Assembly: GCA_041890515.1 (NCBI GenBank)
Contig: JASDWX010000029.1
Location: 1 to 27,034, forward strand
Length of the DNA: 27,034 bases
Source of the DNA: Colwellia_A sp041890515
GTDB lineage: Bacteria > Pseudomonadota > Gammaproteobacteria > Enterobacterales > Alteromonadaceae
Direction of reading: 5' to 3'
A program made the translations under genes and the position numbers. Below the pieces are notes generated by a model. That model was given only the letters and a program-made list of their open reading frames with translations, was not told the origin of the DNA and did not search any database. Shown here one piece after another: positions 24,666 through 27,034 of this stretch. Each line of letters begins with the position of its first letter. Position 1 is the first letter of the stretch.

Positions 24666-25673
24666 ATGGCTAAAGCTATTCAAGAAAAACTGATTCACTA
24701 TTTATCTGAGGGGCAATTTGTCTCTGGGCAATGGTTAGGTGAACAGATGGGTGTAAGTCGTGCCGCAATTTCAAATCACATGGCCTCGTTAGTTGAAATG
24801 GGACTTGATATTTATAGCGTTACTGGAAAAGGCTATAAGCTCTCTGAACCGTTAACTTTATTAGATGAAAAAAATATTCAACGAAAACTATTCGAACTTG
24901 GACAAAATAATAAAGTAGAAGTACATAATATTATTGATTCAACTAATAGCTACTTGTTGCGCCGTTTACCCAATCAAAATCATAACTTACAGGTATGTTT
25001 AGCTGAATATCAAGATTCAGGAAGAGGCCGTAGAGGTCGGAAATGGATCTCACCTTTTGGTTCACACATATATATGTCGATGTATTGGTTTTTAGAACAA
25101 GGTATGGCTGCAGCAATGGGGCTAAGTGTTGTCTCTGCTTTGGCGGTGAGCGATGCAATAAAAGATCTTTATCAAATCGACGTACAGTTGAAGTGGCCTA
25201 ATGATATATATTTCGACGGTGTGAAGCTCGCCGGTATTCTTATTGATCTTGAAGGGCAGGCGCTTGAACCATGCCATTGTGTAATAGGTATTGGTTTGAA
25301 CATTAGTATGCCACAAAAAAGTGCTGAACAAGTAGATCAGCCATGGACTGATTTACAAGACGTTATTAATAAAAATATAGCGAATGCTAAAGACAAAAAC
25401 CTGGATTTTATTGATCGAGATGAATTAGCCGCTACATTAATTACCAAACTTTCTTTAAGATTACTACAGCATCAAACTGAAGGTTTGACAACGATGGTTA
25501 ATGAGTGGGCTAAGCATGATTTTTATTATAATAAACCCGTAAGATTGATCACGGGCACGCGTGAGAAAAAAGGGATTTGTCGGGGAATTAATATCCAAGG
25601 AGCATTGTTATTAGAAGTCGAGGGTCAAATTCATCCTGTCTATGGTGGTGAAGTTAGCTTGAGGGGAGAATGA
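24666..25673 (+). CDS. birA: Bifunctional biotin protein ligase / biotin operon repressor
   Basis: A 335-residue protein. Residues 1-62 form a winged helix-turn-helix (SGQWLGEQMGVSRAAISNHMASL, wing GKGYKL) that binds the bio operator. The ligase core follows: DSTNSYL (91-97), biotinyl-AMP loop GRGRRGRKW (119-127), KWPNDIYF with the catalytic Lys (176-183) and KLAGILIDLEG. A C-terminal SH3-like domain (about 285-335) ends YGGEVSLRGE. It activates biotin with ATP and attaches it to acetyl-CoA carboxylase biotin carrier protein. Its stop overlaps coaX (ATGATGA), which indicates coupling. Confidence 0.96.
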   Translation: MAKAIQEKLIHYLSEGQFVSGQWLGEQMGVSRAAISNHMASLVEMGLDIYSVTGKGYKLSEPLTLLDEKNIQRKLFELGQNNKVEVHNIIDSTNSYLLRRLPNQNHNLQVCLAEYQDSGRGRRGRKWISPFGSHIYMSMYWFLEQGMAAAMGLSVVSALAVSDAIKDLYQIDVQLKWPNDIYFDGVKLAGILIDLEGQALEPCHCVIGIGLNISMPQKSAEQVDQPWTDLQDVINKNIANAKDKNLDFIDRDELAATLITKLSLRLLQHQTEGLTTMVNEWAKHDFYYNKPVRLITGTREKKGICRGINIQGALLLEVEGQIHPVYGGEVSLRGE

Positions 25674-26389
25674 TGAGATTATTAGTCGATATTGGCAATA
25701 CTCGTACAAAATATACTTTTGAGCAACAGGGTAAATTATCAGTAATTCAAAGTGAACGAAATGAAGATATCAATAAAAAATGGCTAGAAAATATTACTGG
25801 ATCAGTCAAGGCTATTATCGTTGCGAGTGTGGGTGAAGAACATTTAATTGATATTTTTTCTGCATATACTCACCAAAATACCATTGATTTAATTAACGTG
25901 AAAAGTGAAAGTAAACGTTTTGGTGTCACCTCAAGTTACCAACAACCCATTACTTTAGGGGTGGATCGTTGGTTAACGTTACTTGCCGCAGATATCCTTT
26001 ATAGCAATAAAAATATACTTATCGTTGATGCGGGTACTGCAACAACCATTGATTTACTTGATAAGAATGGTAATCATTTAGGTGGCTGGATTTTACCGGG
26101 TATAGATATTTTATTTAATAGCCTGTTATTAAATACCTCCCAAATTATGGCAGCTCAAGAACATCAGGTTGATATTTCGTTTGGGAAAAGTACTTCCGAT
26201 GGAGTAAATAATGCTTGCTGGGCAGCAACACTCGGCTTTATTAACCAATCAATCATGCAAGCGAAAAAACAAGTTTCTCTCGATAAAATAATACTTACAG
26301 GTGGTAATGCAGAAAAATTAGGCGCATTACTTTCAACTAAACACTATATTGTTCACGAGCTGGTATTTATCGGTATGCAGCGTTTTTAA
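25670..26389 (+). CDS. coaX: Type III pantothenate kinase
   Basis: A 239-residue ASKHA-fold kinase for the first step of coenzyme A synthesis. It shows DIGNTRTK (7-14, phosphate loop), GVDRW (97-101, pantothenate binding), DAGTATTIDLL (120-130) and GGWILPGID (138-146), then a C-terminal TGGNAEKLG. It occupies the position where E. coli has the unrelated type I kinase coaA, between birA and the tRNA genes. It overlaps birA by four bases; a second ATG immediately follows the first. Confidence 0.95.
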   Translation: MMRLLVDIGNTRTKYTFEQQGKLSVIQSERNEDINKKWLENITGSVKAIIVASVGEEHLIDIFSAYTHQNTIDLINVKSESKRFGVTSSYQQPITLGVDRWLTLLAADILYSNKNILIVDAGTATTIDLLDKNGNHLGGWILPGIDILFNSLLLNTSQIMAAQEHQVDISFGKSTSDGVNNACWAATLGFINQSIMQAKKQVSLDKIILTGGNAEKLGALLSTKHYIVHELVFIGMQRF

Positions 26390-26494
26390 GTCCGTCCATG
26401 GTTAATTACATTGATACTTAGCCGCTACTTTAGACACTTGGCGACTAAAAAATAATCAAAAGATCAAAAACATGGTTTTTTTTTGTTTTTACGC

Positions 26495-26523
26495 TTGCAA
26501 GGGGCAAAACATTCCACTAGAAT
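26495..26523 (+). promoter_or_regulatory. Promoter of the tRNA-tuf operon
   Basis: TTGCAA (26495-26500), a 17-base spacer and TAGAAT (26518-26523) lie about 20 bases before the first tRNA, after an AT-rich tract (TTTTTTTTTG) that could act as an UP element. Confidence 0.7.
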
Positions 26524-26542
26524 TCGCACCACTTAATGTAGT

Positions 26543-26618
<76 letters not shown>

Positions 26619-26643
26619 TTAATAAAATTGTTGTAAAAGTATT

Positions 26644-26728
26644 GGAGGGGTTCCCGAGTGGCCAAAGGGATCAGATTGTAAATCTGACGGCTCAGCCTTC
26701 GGTGGTTCGAATCCACCTCCCTCCACCA
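26644..26728 (+). tRNA. tRNA-Tyr (anticodon GTA)
   Basis: 85 bases with encoded CCA and the long variable arm typical of tRNA-Tyr. The acceptor GGAGGGG pairs with TCCCTCC with one G-T pair; the anticodon loop is TTGTAAA. Confidence 0.96.
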
Positions 26729-26753
26729 CTTTTACAATATTAAAGATAGAAAA

Positions 26754-26827
26754 GCGGACGTCGTATAGTGGTAATACCTTAGCCTTCCAAGCTAAAGCTG
26801 CGAGTTCGATTCTCGCCGTCCGCTCCA
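26754..26827 (+). tRNA. tRNA-Gly (anticodon TCC)
   Basis: 74 bases with encoded CCA. The acceptor GCGGACG pairs with CGTCCGC; the anticodon stem TTAGC/GCTAA encloses loop CTTCCAA. Confidence 0.96.
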
Positions 26828-26839
26828 ATTTTGTGAAAT

Positions 26840-26915
26840 GCTGATATGGCTCAGTTGGTAGAGCGCACCCTTGGTAAGGGTGAGGTCGGCAGTTCGAATC
26901 TGCCTATCAGCACCA
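26840..26915 (+). tRNA. tRNA-Thr (anticodon GGT)
   Basis: 76 bases with encoded CCA. The acceptor GCTGATA pairs with TATCAGC; the anticodon stem CACCC/GGGTG encloses loop TTGGTAA. Last tRNA before tuf. Confidence 0.96.
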
Positions 26916-26983
26916 TTTCTTAAGATTTCTATCACACTAAAAATTATATTATTTTTGTTAATCTACCCTGAGGTACTTTAAAA

Positions 26984-27034
26984 ATGGCTAAAGCAAAATT
27001 TGAACGTAATAAACCGCACGTTAACGTTGGTACT
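26984..27034 (+). CDS. tuf: Elongation factor Tu (5' end only)
   Basis: The first 17 codons, MAKAKFERNKPHVNVGT, match the EF-Tu N-terminus; the rest lies beyond the window. GAGG (26970-26973) precedes the ATG by 10 bases. Its position after tRNA Thr-Tyr-Gly-Thr is that of tufB in E. coli, so cotranscription with the tRNAs is expected. Confidence 0.95.
   Translation, partial: MAKAKFERNKPHVNVGT

Noticed and set aside
26619..26828. 69-codon open frame on the minus strand across the tRNA cluster
   Set aside because: It is the complement of tRNA-Tyr and tRNA-Gly; such frames are a well-known false annotation (the 'GGGFEPPKAEPSDLQS' type).

Overview
The window is AT-rich chromosomal DNA from a marine gammaproteobacterium, most likely a member of the Colwelliaceae/Alteromonadales. 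This is inferred from four things: the divergent argE / argCBFGH(A) cluster with an argA acetyltransferase domain fused to argH (an arrangement known from Moritella and relatives), a Pseudomonas-type FabY, the murB-birA-pantothenate kinase-tRNA(Thr-Tyr-Gly-Thr)-tuf order, and low GC. No CRISPR, IS element, rRNA or phage gene was seen, and no gene-free stretch exceeds 300 bases.

Layout. (1) 1-5450, minus strand: a small exported beta-structured protein that may be frameshifted, then a likely operon read leftwards: an MMPL/RND-family membrane transporter with a TTG start, a periplasmic LolA-like protein and an outer-membrane beta-barrel. (2) 5599-5982: a divergent ArsR-family repressor whose two cysteines have the spacing of the persulfide/redox sensors SqrR, BigR and HlyU. 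Nested AT-rich inverted repeats lie between it and the transporter. (3) 6073-10333: a fatty-acid initiation locus with a KAS III (FabH-like) enzyme, a GlxA/FtrA-type AraC regulator and FabY. (4) 10479-19270: arginine biosynthesis, argE diverging from argC-argB-argF-argG-argH(A)-argA and closed by a clear terminator. (5) 19536-23547: an incomplete exopolysaccharide export set (outer-membrane barrel, OPX export protein, Wzc-like co-polymerase/tyrosine kinase) with no glycosyltransferase, flippase or polymerase. A 7-bp tandem repeat array abuts a strong promoter-like sequence before the kinase gene. (6) 23638-27034: murB-birA-coaX, four tRNA genes and the start of tuf.

How the parts work together. 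The arg genes encode most of the glutamate-to-arginine route, with two acetylglutamate synthase modules (ArgH-fused and free-standing). ArgC, however, has tyrosine where the family has its catalytic cysteine, so the reductase step is in doubt; this is the most surprising observation. The transporter, LolA-like protein and barrel could span inner membrane, periplasm and outer membrane as one envelope-trafficking module. Its divergent thiol-type repressor suggests control by reactive sulfur or redox state; that link is inference.
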